NCBI GenBank assembly: GCA_964615445.1 | Contig: CAZTOK010000028.1 | Span: forward strand, 1 to 16,764 | Reading direction: 5' to 3' | Source of the DNA: JALRBM01 sp964615445 | Lineage (GTDB): Bacteria; Patescibacteriota; Saccharimonadia; Saccharimonadales; Saccharimonadaceae | DNA length: 16,764 nucleotides | Part shown: in pieces, positions 1-7,372 of the stretch | Numbering within the stretch: position 1 is the first letter of the stretch | How the letters are laid out: each line of letters begins with the position of its first letter | Translations under genes and position numbers: made by a program | Notes under the pieces: generated by a model | The model's input: only the letters and a program-made list of their open reading frames with translations | Databases searched by the model: none | Told to the model about the DNA's origin: nothing

Positions 1-20
1 ATCACCATGACCGGATAGGC

Positions 21-345
21 CTAAGGTTTCGACCGACCGCCGATGCCGGTCTTTTGATATTCTAACGATAACCTCAGCTGGCTAAGTTCTACGATGTATT
101 TAGAGTAGGGTCGTAAGAGTTTAGAATATTTACTATTTGGGGTGAAGACGTGGAGCAGCTTATTGTTTTCTTCAAGAAATTCTATAAGACAAGCAAAGTC
201 TCCATCGCCACTTATAATAATCGCCTTGTCATAATTAGGATATTCAATAGCGGAAGCATGTCATATGGCCCACGTTGAACACGATTACTTTTCGTGAGCC
301 TGGAAACAGGCACATAGTCACAATGAATGATCTCACACACTGGAT
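21..345 (-). pseudogene. NYN-domain (LabA/DUF88-like) protein, decayed 3' part
   Basis: The reading frame on the minus strand is open from about 260 down to a TAG stop at 21-23. It translates to a typical NYN C-terminal half: YPNYDKAIIISGDGDFACLI, then HVFTPNSKYSKLL, ending in GIGGRSKP. The SGDGDF motif carries acidic metal-site residues of this PIN-like nuclease fold. Upstream, similarity continues only if the frame is changed about twice: an in-frame TGA lies at 261-263, and fragments such as VGHMT and VPVSRLTKSN sit in other frames. It then ends against the terminator hairpin of the next gene. No start codon or ribosome site is visible. I read it as a truncated, frameshifted relic. NYN proteins are usually RNases or RNA-processing factors, but this copy should be inactive. 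Confidence 0.7.
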
Positions 346-353
346 ATGACAAA

Positions 354-404
354 GGCCGGAACGGCCCCGCGGAGCATGTTGCTCACACGCGGGGCCGTCC
401 GGCC
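354..404 (-). terminator. Large hairpin terminator of the membrane-protein gene
   Basis: A very GC-rich inverted repeat pairs 354-371 with 388-404, with one bulged base. A second small stem (GAGCA/TGCTC) lies within the loop. It sits about 40 bases past the stop codon of the membrane-protein gene. On the minus strand it is not followed by a long T-run, so termination is inferred from stem strength and position. Confidence 0.6.
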
Positions 405-445
405 AGACAGGACGTCGATCAACGACGTCAAATGGATGGGATCAC

Positions 446-1372
446 TCAGACAGAACTGGCCTTGACAGCGGCAGCGCCTGACGTGATATTGCCGTGGTAT
501 TTGTTGTTCCGGTGGGTTCTCCACCATGGGTTGATCATGTTCTTATACTCCTCGACCGTCCACATGTAGTAGAACGGTGCGGCCACGGCCGAGATCGGCC
601 AGAAGAACGCCATGACCAGTTGGACGACAATCCCCCAGAAGCGGAGGAAGTTCCAGAACTGGAAAATCCGCCAGAACGTGCCGTAGCGGCTGAACGTGGC
701 ATGGCCCCAGTTGAGGAACCGGTAGAGCACCCCGGTGTCCTCGAACGGCGGCTCGATCAGCCGGCGCTCGTGGGGCGGCCGACTCACTCCGGAGATGAAG
801 TAAGCGCGGACGTCTTCGAACAGCGTCGTCTCAATCGTGTCGTTCGGGTGGTTGGCGCGGTACGCCTTACGCGCCGCGGCAATCGCCATGACACGTCTCA
901 CCGGGGTAAAGGCGAACCACAGCATCGCCAGAAGCATACGACTCGCAGCACCCGGCCACAGCAGGTACCAGGTAAGCATGCCGACCGCTACCACGTAGAG
1001 CGGCAGGCCGACCAGAGGCCAAGCGAAGCGCCGGGCGCGTGCCTTCTCGAGATCGACCGGCTTCTTCTTGAGCTTGCCCGCGTTCGGACCGGTCGTCCAG
1101 TGCGTAGCCCTATACTTGTCGTAGCCGATCTGACGACCACGCACCCAGGACCACGCCCAGAATATCAGCTCGAAGGTCATGAAGCCCATGAGCAGCCCGG
1201 ACACCATGATCCACACGAGGTGGGTCTCCGTCCACTGAAGTGCCTGCTGCGTGAAGATCAGGTGCAGCAGCGATCCGATCCAGCTGAAGGGTGGATAACC
1301 CCACAGACCCAGATGGATCAGCCAGTGCACGGGTGGCAAATCTCCGATCTGCTTAAGCGTTGTATCGAACAA
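446..1372 (-). CDS. Multi-spanning membrane protein, unknown function
   Basis: The protein is about 308 residues and very rich in Trp, Phe and Leu. I see roughly four or five hydrophobic segments (about residues 21-38, 50-72, 115-150 and 255-280). A basic loop (GKLKKKPVDLEKARARR) follows the second, and a polar, slightly acidic domain lies between the last two. I recognise no family. A longer frame starts with GTG at 1411, but the TTG at 1370-1372 has a consensus GGAGG (1381-1385) exactly 8 bases upstream, so I prefer TTG. The region upstream of it (1386-1411) then serves as leader and carries a GACAG/CTGTC hairpin. GC-rich coding sequence sits between AT-rich spacers. The gene is divergent from the PlsC gene across a shared promoter region, so a membrane-linked job is plausible. 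Confidence 0.8.
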   Translation of the reverse strand: MFDTTLKQIGDLPPVHWLIHLGLWGYPPFSWIGSLLHLIFTQQALQWTETHLVWIMVSGLLMGFMTFELIFWAWSWVRGRQIGYDKYRATHWTTGPNAGKLKKKPVDLEKARARRFAWPLVGLPLYVVAVGMLTWYLLWPGAASRMLLAMLWFAFTPVRRVMAIAAARKAYRANHPNDTIETTLFEDVRAYFISGVSRPPHERRLIEPPFEDTGVLYRFLNWGHATFSRYGTFWRIFQFWNFLRFWGIVVQLVMAFFWPISAVAAPFYYMWTVEEYKNMINPWWRTHRNNKYHGNITSGAAAVKASSV

Positions 1373-1413
1373 CGTTCTCTCCTCCCGAGAATGGACAGCG
1401 AGTACTGTCACAA

Positions 1414-1448
1414 ATAATAGTTATATCATTTTATTAATACTTAGTAAA
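1414..1448 (-). promoter_or_regulatory. Sigma70-type extended -10 promoter of the membrane-protein gene
   Basis: On the minus strand TTTACT (1443-1448) is followed after 17 nt by TATAAC (1420-1425), with TGA directly before the -10 box. Transcription would start near 1413, so the RNA begins with the GACAG-TACTCG-CTGTC hairpin of the leader. Confidence 0.55.
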
Positions 1449-1457
1449 TAATATTAT

Positions 1458-1485
1458 TTGGCTTTAATCAAAAATATGCTATTTT
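1458..1485 (+). promoter_or_regulatory. Sigma70-type extended -10 promoter of the PlsC gene
   Basis: TTGGCT (1458-1463), 16 nt, then TATTTT (1480-1485) preceded by TGC. The transcript would start near 1492 at a GTACGCGTAC palindrome, followed by the GGAGG of the PlsC gene. Confidence 0.55.
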
Positions 1486-1526
1486 AAGTAAGTACGCGTA
1501 CACCGACTGAACACTGGAGGTGTTGT

Positions 1527-2231
1527 ATGCAAACCCAGGAAAGTTCTGGTGTCAAAAGGCCAGCATCGCTGCGTAAGCGAGTCAAACTGGCAAACAAAGT
1601 GCTCAGAGCAGTACTTGTGTGCGCTGCGCTTTCGCGCATCTTCGTTCGCCCGCGCGTGAACGGCCGCAGCAACTTCGCACAGGAGGGTCCGCTGATTGTG
1701 GCGTCGAGCCACCGTTCGACATTTGACCCCATCGGGCTGTTCGCTCCGATCGTGAAGTATCGTCCCGACGTCGCATTTCTGGGGATGGCCGAGCTGTTCA
1801 AGAATCCGCTCCTGCGACACATTCTAGAATGGTTCGGAGTCATTCCTGTATACCGCGGCACCGAGCGGGCCATTGAGTCTGCCCAGCGCGGTATCGAGGT
1901 ACTGAATAGCGGGGGAACGGTTGTTGCCTTCATCGAGGGCAAGATCATCCAAGGAGATGAGCTCGGCCAGCCTAAGGGCGGCGTGACCTACATGGCATTC
2001 GCGACCGGCGCACCGGTCGTGCCGATTGCCGTTATGCGAACTGAGTACGTTAAGCGCCCACGCTCCAACTGGTGGCAGTGGGGTTGGAGAACACGCTACA
2101 TCATCGCCATCGGCGAGCCGATCCCTGTACCACAAGGGGCTTCGATCAACTCACCCAAGGCCGATCGCGACGCATTCACTGACGAGATCATGACCGCCAT
2201 CAACCACTTGAGGGCACTACACTCACAGTGA
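1527..2231 (+). CDS. plsC: 1-acyl-sn-glycerol-3-phosphate acyltransferase family protein (PlsC-like)
   Basis: This 234-residue protein has the acyltransferase signature blocks in order. HRSTFD (His62 and Asp67) is the catalytic HX4D motif. VYRG (108-111) and FIEGK (135-139) are the glycerol-phosphate binding blocks, the latter with Ile and Lys where FPEGT is usual. APVVPIAV lies at 162-169. A hydrophobic stretch near residues 25-40 fits membrane association. Known family members move an acyl chain from acyl-ACP or acyl-CoA to lysophosphatidic acid, giving phosphatidic acid. The ATG follows GGAGG by 6 bases. Length is normal for the family. It is divergent from the membrane-protein gene. Which acyl acceptor it uses is open, because reduced-genome epibionts often lack a full lipid pathway. 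Confidence 0.9.
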   Translation: MQTQESSGVKRPASLRKRVKLANKVLRAVLVCAALSRIFVRPRVNGRSNFAQEGPLIVASSHRSTFDPIGLFAPIVKYRPDVAFLGMAELFKNPLLRHILEWFGVIPVYRGTERAIESAQRGIEVLNSGGTVVAFIEGKIIQGDELGQPKGGVTYMAFATGAPVVPIAVMRTEYVKRPRSNWWQWGWRTRYIIAIGEPIPVPQGASINSPKADRDAFTDEIMTAINHLRALHSQ

Positions 2232-2253
2232 TATCGTGCATATTCACCCCGAC

Positions 2254-2286
2254 AAAGCCTCCCGGCGCTATGTCGGGGGGCTTTTC
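2254..2286 (+). terminator. Terminator after the PlsC gene
   Basis: AAGCCTCCC pairs with GGGGGGCTT across a short loop, with one G-U pair, and runs into CTTTT. It starts about 20 bases after the stop codon. Confidence 0.75.
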
Positions 2287-2327
2287 ATAATAAGAACTAT
2301 TTATAAAATAAATTCAAGTAATGAGCT

Positions 2328-2360
2328 GCACCGGGACGGCGGATTTATCCGTCCCGGTGC
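2328..2360 (-). terminator. Terminator of the SLOG operon
   Basis: A perfect 12-bp GC-rich inverted repeat (2328-2339 with 2349-2360) lies just past the stop of the last operon gene. On the minus strand the following bases are AT-rich. Confidence 0.75.
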
Positions 2361-2386
2361 GAGCGTGGATGTGTGCGTAACGTATC

Positions 2387-3316
2387 TTACATCATGACTC
2401 CGAAGCCCATCTCCTGAAGCCACATCTGACCGTCGACCGGAGAATCCGTGCCACACAGTCGAATGAGGTCCAGGTCGAGCCCCTCGTCGAGAACCGTCTG
2501 GTAATGGCCACGGATGCCACTTTCGGTGACATTGTCCAGGTTGCCGTACTTCAGATTGACGAGTGCATCAGCTGCGCGGCCAGTGCCGACGATACCGAGC
2601 ACGGGGATGTCCTCGCGTAGAGCGAGAAGCACCTCCTCGGCAGTGACGCCGCCGCCACTCAAAACCAACAAGCCAGATCGACCCACGCCCGAGTCAGCGA
2701 ACAGCCGAAGCAGTTCGATATACTTGGGCAGATCACCATTCCATCCCACCGGCGTACTTGCACCGTGCTGGAGGATCCAGAGCAGATGCAGTAGCGGGTT
2801 AGGAATAGTGTCCCTGTCCATCTCGTCGGCGAGCTGGAAGCTGGAATGCTTCCCCCCATAGCCGAGCGTTTCGTGGGTCCGGGGAGTGTGACCCCAAGTA
2901 CGGGGCCAGAATTCAGGGTTATCGGGGAAGTTTCGTCGAGCGATGGCGTAGGCCAGGCCCGGCGTTTCCACCGCGGTCATCGACCCAGTAAGAGGATTGC
3001 TCTCGTCCAAGATCCGAGTGCCGCCACTACCAATGGCGATCACGTTGAGTCGGAAGGGCGCGGTTGGGTCGCCACCGAACAGCCGACTCACCACGTTAAA
3101 CATGGCGTAGCGCTCGGCGTCCGTTCGAACACTCGTCGCACCTGCGACGTTGAGGTTGCCCACAACGCCCTTCGTCGTACGAAGGATGACCGGGGCGGGA
3201 ACCTCCTCGGTCACGTCACTAATCACCAGGGCAACATTGCGGCCACTGGCACTGGAGATGAGTTCCGTATCCTGGGCCTCGCCCGGAACAAAGAACTCGT
3301 CATAGCGGATGGACAT
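2387..3316 (-). CDS. TRPM-type SLOG (LSDAT) domain protein 1
   Basis: The protein is 309 residues from the ATG at 3314-3316, which has GGAG 6 bases upstream; a GTG four codons earlier is less likely. Two blocks match the SLOG/LSDAT fold known from the N-terminus of TRPM channels. One is a first half with VAGATSV and NVIAIGSGGTRIL (about 58-103). The other is a ligand-site half with VLSGGGVTAEEVLLAL (218-233) and GIVGTGRAADALV (241-253), close to the TRPM pattern of EGG followed by GTGRAAD. The family is thought to bind nucleotide-derived ligands through these glycine turns. No effector or membrane domain is fused. It lies 17 bases after the other SLOG gene, so the two are probably co-transcribed and may form a heteromer. 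The ligand is unknown. Confidence 0.75.
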   Translation of the reverse strand: MSIRYDEFFVPGEAQDTELISSASGRNVALVISDVTEEVPAPVILRTTKGVVGNLNVAGATSVRTDAERYAMFNVVSRLFGGDPTAPFRLNVIAIGSGGTRILDESNPLTGSMTAVETPGLAYAIARRNFPDNPEFWPRTWGHTPRTHETLGYGGKHSSFQLADEMDRDTIPNPLLHLLWILQHGASTPVGWNGDLPKYIELLRLFADSGVGRSGLLVLSGGGVTAEEVLLALREDIPVLGIVGTGRAADALVNLKYGNLDNVTESGIRGHYQTVLDEGLDLDLIRLCGTDSPVDGQMWLQEMGFGVMM

Positions 3317-3333
3317 GGATATCTCCACTCCTG

Positions 3334-4176
3334 TCAGGGGGCAAAGCCCATTTGGCGAATAACGGTCGTGAGCTCATCCTTACGGCACGAGACTACGCGA
3401 GGGTAGGTACTGCGAAACTCCAGGTCGTTAGCTAGATCAGTGGCGGTTCGACCGGAGTCCTCAACAAGAAGCAACTGCCACGGCTCGTCTCCCTGCGGGA
3501 GCGACGCTACATGCATGCACTCGTTGCGCGTTACTTTCCCTCCGTTGTAGACAAGGTGCAACGACGAGTACTGCGCTTCGTTTCGAAGCAACTCCATGTA
3601 GTCGAGAGAAACTTTCCACTCGTCATCCCATGTCAGCCCCGGCTTGTCAGTAGAGAACTGAAGTAGGAGACAGAACGGGCAGCGACCATCAACTACAGTG
3701 TAGAAATCGTGGCTCGGGGTGTTGCTCACCATCATAAACCCGCCGTAAAGCGACAGATCGCCGATGGTGGGAACAATCCCAATAGTCCTAGCCGGCGCGC
3801 CCATGGCCGAGAGGTTCATAAGTATATCCATAACTCCCGGTCGCGGCGTGATGTAGCCAAAGCCATGGGCAGGGCAATGCACCCGATGCTCATCGCAGGT
3901 AGCACAAAGCCCCAGCATCGGTCGATTGATCGTCATGGTAGCACCGGCAATAACCGCGGCGTCTGCAAACGGTCCGCCCAGTGCAGTAGCTAGCAAAAAG
4001 CCCACGTTAGCGCCTTCGGCTTCACTCATAAGAGCAGCGCCTCCAGTAACACGCACCACGCACTCGCGCTTAGACGCGGCGAGCCGTACGAGGTCGCGAC
4101 GTGACAATGCACTCTGCGTCGGATCGCTCAGCGATGCCTGACGCAGCGCAGTGCCAGGCAACACCTGTCGCACCAT
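3334..4176 (-). CDS. SLOG-like protein 2 with Cys/His metal-site motifs
   Basis: The protein is 280 residues. ATG 4174-4176 is preceded by AGGAGGTGA, a full match to the 16S anti-Shine-Dalgarno, 10 bases away. The N-terminal part has a SLOG-like start (VRVTGGAALMSEAEGANVG, about 41-59), then AVIAGATMTI and IGIVP. Near the C-terminus, YNGGKVTRNE (210-219) and PWQLLLVEDSGRTATDLAND (232-251) parallel the SGGGVTAEE and GTGRAAD blocks of the downstream gene. Between them are C91-x2-C94, H100-C101-x2-H104 and C166-x2-C169, which could make a zinc site; this is unusual for SLOG proteins as I know them. It is first in a two-gene operon. The SLOG assignment is weaker than for its partner. Confidence 0.65.
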   Translation of the reverse strand: MVRQVLPGTALRQASLSDPTQSALSRRDLVRLAASKRECVVRVTGGAALMSEAEGANVGFLLATALGGPFADAAVIAGATMTINRPMLGLCATCDEHRVHCPAHGFGYITPRPGVMDILMNLSAMGAPARTIGIVPTIGDLSLYGGFMMVSNTPSHDFYTVVDGRCPFCLLLQFSTDKPGLTWDDEWKVSLDYMELLRNEAQYSSLHLVYNGGKVTRNECMHVASLPQGDEPWQLLLVEDSGRTATDLANDLEFRSTYPRVVSCRKDELTTVIRQMGFAP

Positions 4177-4263
4177 GCTGTTTTCACCTCCTAAATTGTC
4201 GTGAACGCACGCACGCGTCCTATGTACAACAACTACCAGCGGAGGCCGGTAGTGTACTGGATA

Positions 4264-4292
4264 GTTTTATCATATTTTATTAATTTTGTCGA
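4264..4292 (-). promoter_or_regulatory. Extended -10 promoter of the SLOG operon
   Basis: On the minus strand TCGACA (4287-4292), 17 nt, then TAAAAC (4264-4269) preceded by TGA. The leader of about 80 nt carries a hairpin, CTACCGGC-CTCC-GCTGGTAG, before the strong ribosome site. Confidence 0.55.
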
Positions 4293-4369
4293 TATAGATT
4301 TCTCGCCCAGCTTAGAGAAGTTGCATCTGATATATGTTGAGTATAACCTCAAGTCCAGAAAATGAGAAA

Positions 4370-4394
4370 GGCCAGCGGAGTGCTTCCGCTGGCC
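4370..4394 (-). terminator. Terminator of the Gly/Arg-rich protein gene
   Basis: A perfect 10-bp stem (GGCCAGCGGA with TCCGCTGGCC) and a 5-nt loop. On the minus strand it is followed by CTTTCTCATTTT. It lies about 45 bases past the stop codon at 4440-4442. Confidence 0.8.
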
Positions 4395-4439
4395 CATCTC
4401 TCTTCGTACTACTTGCGCCTCAGTTCGAGGCAGCGACGC

Positions 4440-5378
4440 CTAGTAGGCGCCACCCCGGTTGGTGCCCTGGGGCTGATGCGGCGCCGGCGACGCCACGGGG
4501 ATGTGAGGCGACACCGGCTCCGTCGGAGCCCAAGTGGCAAACCATCGCGTCCCATTCGGCGTCCAGCACCACTCAGGTACCGTGTGACGCGCCGCACGGA
4601 GGACCTCACTGAGATCTGCGCGCGACTCGACGTTCAGCGCGGCCACCAGACGGGAGTTGCGGAAATACCGCACACCAGTCTCGATGCTCTCGCGCCGCTC
4701 CTCGGCACCAGCGCCGATACCGACCTGGTGGTCAGTACCGACCGAAGGAACCCCACGGGTAACACCCCGGGTCGGACTGGCACTGCGGGTGATCTCCTCG
4801 CCGTAACCGAACGATTCCAGCCCACCGCCACCGCGCATGGCAAAGCCCCCACGGTAGCCGCCGAAGTCCTGGAGAGGACTCGCCGACCGGCTGCGCGGAA
4901 TGGTGTTGGGGTCCGCGGAACGCTCGTAGACGCGGATCTGGCCACGGAACTCGTCGGTACCGAAGGTAGCCTCGCCGATGCCCATGCCCAGACCGTTCGC
5001 GACGATGACCAGCGGACGGCCGGTCTGGTGGTCGCGGTTCTTGAGTGCGTCCATCACGAACTTGGTGTACGGCTGCACCTCCCACATGTCGTCAGAAGTG
5101 CAGTCGTTCGGCTGGGACGGCCCGTTGTCGTAGAGGTTCTTGGCCTCAATGTACGTCGGGTAACCCATCCAGCCCGCGGAGCCGTTGTAGAGCCCGATAC
5201 CCAGACGGAGACCCTCGGTGACAGGCAGGTAGACCTTGTCGCCCCACTGCACCAAGTGCAGCGGACGCATGGTCTCCATGTCCTGCGCCCAGAGGATCGT
5301 CTGGGAACCGGCCTGACGCCAGGCGTGGATGAGACGGATGTCACCGACATTCGTCGTCGGACGATTGCCAACCACCAT
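4440..5378 (-). CDS. Protein with Gly/Arg-rich RSASP linker, unknown family
   Basis: The longer frame begins at 5429, but the ATG at 5376-5378 has GGAGG (5387-5391) exactly 8 bases upstream, giving 312 residues. The N-terminal 155 residues look folded, with alternating strands (QTILWAQD, HLVQWGDKVYLPV, RPLVIVANG). Residues about 160-205 are low complexity: RSASP occurs at 164-168 and 198-202, flanking a stretch such as FGGYRGGFAMRGGGG. A shorter domain follows (about 225-285, with VRYFRNSRLVAALNV and WCWTPNGTRWFATW), then a Pro-rich tail. No signal peptide or membrane segment is seen. I recognise no family. Its own promoter and terminator make it a single-gene unit next to the SLOG operon. 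Confidence 0.75.
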   Translation of the reverse strand: MVVGNRPTTNVGDIRLIHAWRQAGSQTILWAQDMETMRPLHLVQWGDKVYLPVTEGLRLGIGLYNGSAGWMGYPTYIEAKNLYDNGPSQPNDCTSDDMWEVQPYTKFVMDALKNRDHQTGRPLVIVANGLGMGIGEATFGTDEFRGQIRVYERSADPNTIPRSRSASPLQDFGGYRGGFAMRGGGGLESFGYGEEITRSASPTRGVTRGVPSVGTDHQVGIGAGAEERRESIETGVRYFRNSRLVAALNVESRADLSEVLRAARHTVPEWCWTPNGTRWFATWAPTEPVSPHIPVASPAPHQPQGTNRGGAY

Positions 5379-5537
5379 GAGTGGTTCCTCCAAGAGGTTT
5401 AGAGCGGACAGGCACGTGCTCGCCTTCATGACTGTAATGCAAGTAGTCGTAGAGAGGCGATACCCCCACCAACCAAAATATATCCTAGGTTTATGGAGGG
5501 ATTACTCACTACGAATAGATGTTAAAGTACGCTGTAT

Positions 5538-5566
5538 AAAATATCATATTTACTTATAAAAAGCAA
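5538..5566 (-). promoter_or_regulatory. Extended -10 promoter of the Gly/Arg-rich protein gene
   Basis: On the minus strand TTGCTT (5561-5566), 17 nt, then TATTTT (5538-5543) preceded by TGA. It implies a leader of about 150 nt (5379-5530) with possible pairing of TCGCCT and AGGCGA. Confidence 0.5.
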
Positions 5567-5590
5567 TTGTCTACAACGGAGATTGTGCAC

Positions 5591-5728
5591 TCAAGACACG
5601 GTAACGGGGATAAAGAAGCTAATCTTGTAGTAGGTACCACCAGTTTCAGTAGTCAGCACGTCGTTCTGACTATCGCCAATCATAAGACAGGAGACAGGAT
5701 CTTGACTGCAAAGATAAACGATTTCCAT
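5591..5728 (-). CDS. Possible 45-residue protein or gene fragment
   Basis: A small minus-strand frame from ATG 5726-5728 to TGA 5591-5593, with an in-frame stop just upstream. It includes CLMIGDSQNDVLTTETGG and ends in a strand-like KISFFIPVTVS. GDSQND resembles HAD motif III, but there is no room for the rest of that fold. No clear ribosome site is present. It may be a gene remnant in the otherwise empty 5567-5812 spacer. No other coding signal stands out there. Confidence 0.3.
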   Translation of the reverse strand: MEIVYLCSQDPVSCLMIGDSQNDVLTTETGGTYYKISFFIPVTVS

Positions 5729-5812
5729 CCTTCAGTGTGAGGCTTACCTAGCTCTACGCTCTACATCTTCACGGCAAACAATTGGCCAAAGAACTGTAAA
5801 ATACACAGACTA

Positions 5813-6703
5813 TCATTCGTCTTTATTAAGCCACGCTAGAAACGCAATGTTGGTTTCACCGTTTTCTGCTTTGACGATTTTTTCTTTCGCCGCAGGAAGG
5901 TCGAGCTTATCAGCTAGATCGATATACATATCGGTATCTTGCATGTGTGTGGCTTTAATAAGCGCTTGACGGGCTTCTAGAGGTATTACGCGCGCAAACT
6001 TTAGTAGTGCATTTGTGTCTGCCGTTATATAAATCCGCTCTATTTCTTGAAGTATCTTTAATGGTGGTTCGTCTAGTTCTTGACCAATTTTTTTAATAAG
6101 TTCGTCACCTATCATGTCAAGAGAGGTATACTGTGCGGTTATAACCTCTGCGCGTTCATAACGCACTGCAATATCTATTGCGATAATATCAGTAAACATC
6201 TCGTTTAATGCTGTAATGAACGGGGCAGGGTCGGTTATGTCAAAAGATCCGTCATCTCTTTGCTCAAGTTTATGCCTCTGACCAGCGATATCGTGTATCG
6301 TCTCGTGTCTCGTTATTGCTAAGGGATCATAATTAGACTCATGACTATCAATCAGCAACATACCAGCAGTGGTCGAACCCCCCAGCTGACCTTCATGAGG
6401 CTCGATGCCTAATGAACGCACGGCAGCCTTAAGGTCATCCTGGTTAGCAAAGTAATGATAATGTTCGGGGAGTGGCAGTCGCTCGTTAAGATCATAGCCC
6501 AAATCTTTACCCCAGGTCAGCATAGCTTCACGCATCTTTGCTAGCTGTTTTAGACGCTCAGGCGAATGAGGAATCTCCTCCTCGAAATGACGCCCTTCAC
6601 GAAGGCTATTGTAGTATTCCGAGATAGCCGTCTGGATTGCCTCATTTTCACGAAATTTACCAGAAATCTGGTGGTGTAGTGGAAGCTTTTCTAGTGATGC
6701 CAT
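5813..6703 (-). CDS. HExxH zinc-metallopeptidase-like protein
   Basis: The protein is 296 residues. RHETIHDIAGQ holds HETIH at 133-137, the usual zinc-binding and catalytic motif. NEMFTD follows with Glu168, 31 residues later, a suitable third zinc ligand for a gluzincin-type site. No signal peptide or membrane helix is seen, so it should be cytoplasmic. The substrate is unknown and the fold assignment rests on this motif alone. There is no Shine-Dalgarno site. A TATAGT box (6712-6717) ends 8 bases before the ATG, so the mRNA is probably leaderless. The stop codon is the TTA-complement region at the left end, within a low-GC spacer with no clear terminator. Confidence 0.7.
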   Translation of the reverse strand: MASLEKLPLHHQISGKFRENEAIQTAISEYYNSLREGRHFEEEIPHSPERLKQLAKMREAMLTWGKDLGYDLNERLPLPEHYHYFANQDDLKAAVRSLGIEPHEGQLGGSTTAGMLLIDSHESNYDPLAITRHETIHDIAGQRHKLEQRDDGSFDITDPAPFITALNEMFTDIIAIDIAVRYERAEVITAQYTSLDMIGDELIKKIGQELDEPPLKILQEIERIYITADTNALLKFARVIPLEARQALIKATHMQDTDMYIDLADKLDLPAAKEKIVKAENGETNIAFLAWLNKDE

Positions 6704-6711
6704 ATAGAACT

Positions 6712-6717
6712 ACTATA
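6712..6717 (-). promoter_or_regulatory. -10 box giving a leaderless mRNA for the HExxH protein
   Basis: TATAGT on the minus strand, 8 bases before the ATG. The -35 region is poor. Confidence 0.45.
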
Positions 6718-6864
6718 CTACGAATCTACACTCAACCGTTAGTTAAGTTCAGCCTGGATTTTCGTAAGCAAATCGGTTATATTGCCATGCTCAATAGTTC
6801 TACTCGTCACAAAAAGGTAGCCAAGATGGATTTTATGATGAACGTTGGTCTCAAAAACGGAAAG

Positions 6865-6900
6865 AGCCTCCCAGCGGAAGGATTTCCGTGCCGGGAGGCT
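6865..6900 (-). terminator. Terminator of the 144-residue protein gene
   Basis: AGCCTCCC (6865-6872) pairs with GGGAGGCT (6893-6900). An inner GCGGAA/TTCCG stem extends it. On the minus strand it leads into CTTTCCGTTTTTG. It begins 3 bases after the stop codon. Confidence 0.8.
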
Positions 6901-6903
6901 GCA

Positions 6904-7338
6904 TTACGTTCGAACGAAGTTTGCCCAAAGAATACGAATCTCTTCATCTGTAGGAAGTTCAAGTATAACTGCCGAAGAGTTAGGACCGGTAAAGTCTCGT
7001 ACTGGCCACACGCATCCTACAAATGCTGCTTCTGCTTGTAAATGCGAGACGAGCTGCAAGGTCATTTGACGAAGCGTCTCTTCTGGAGTGTAGTTCTTAT
7101 GATAACTCAGTAATACTTCACCGTTAAGAACACCGAGATTAAAGCCCTCGGTCATCGGGTAGCCCTTATCGTAAAACTCTGGTTCTCGAATGTTGGCGGC
7201 TCGCAATATCTCCTGAGCAATCCGAATAAGATATGGTGCTCGCTCAGCGCAAAACTGCGCATACACCTCTCTTGCTGCCGAAGCCTGCTGACGGGCGGCT
7301 ATTAAAGCCTCGTAGTCCCGCCTTCTTCTTCCGAACAT
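6904..7338 (-). CDS. 144-residue protein of unknown function
   Basis: The ATG at 7336-7338 follows GGAGG (7344-7348) by 5 bases. The N-terminus is basic (MFGRRRRDYEAL), then a helical stretch about 10-50 rich in Ala, Glu and Arg. A mixed domain follows with YPMTEGFNLGVLNGEVLLSY and a hydrophobic C-terminal part (AAFVGCVWPVRDF, SAVILELPTDEEIRILWANF). No motif was recognised and no membrane segment is clear. It has its own promoter and a terminator abutting the stop, so it is an independent unit between two leaderless genes. Confidence 0.75.
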   Translation of the reverse strand: MFGRRRRDYEALIAARQQASAAREVYAQFCAERAPYLIRIAQEILRAANIREPEFYDKGYPMTEGFNLGVLNGEVLLSYHKNYTPEETLRQMTLQLVSHLQAEAAFVGCVWPVRDFTGPNSSAVILELPTDEEIRILWANFVRT

Positions 7339-7372
7339 TTTATCCTCCTAAATGCTCGAGCGTAACGACTAA

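Noticed and set aside
35..51. GACCG/CGGTC hairpin followed by CTTTT, resembling a plus-strand terminator
   Set aside because: It lies within the conserved GIGGRSKP-coding tail of the NYN relic on the other strand, and the stem is only 5 bp.
494..1417. Long plus-strand frame of 307 residues
   Set aside because: Antisense to the membrane-protein gene; the minus strand encodes coherent hydrophobic segments and has the ribosome site.
4362..5402. Long plus-strand frame of 346 residues
   Set aside because: It overlaps the minus-strand gene that has a GGAGG site, promoter and terminator; its Arg/Thr-rich, motif-free translation is typical of an antisense shadow of GC-rich DNA.
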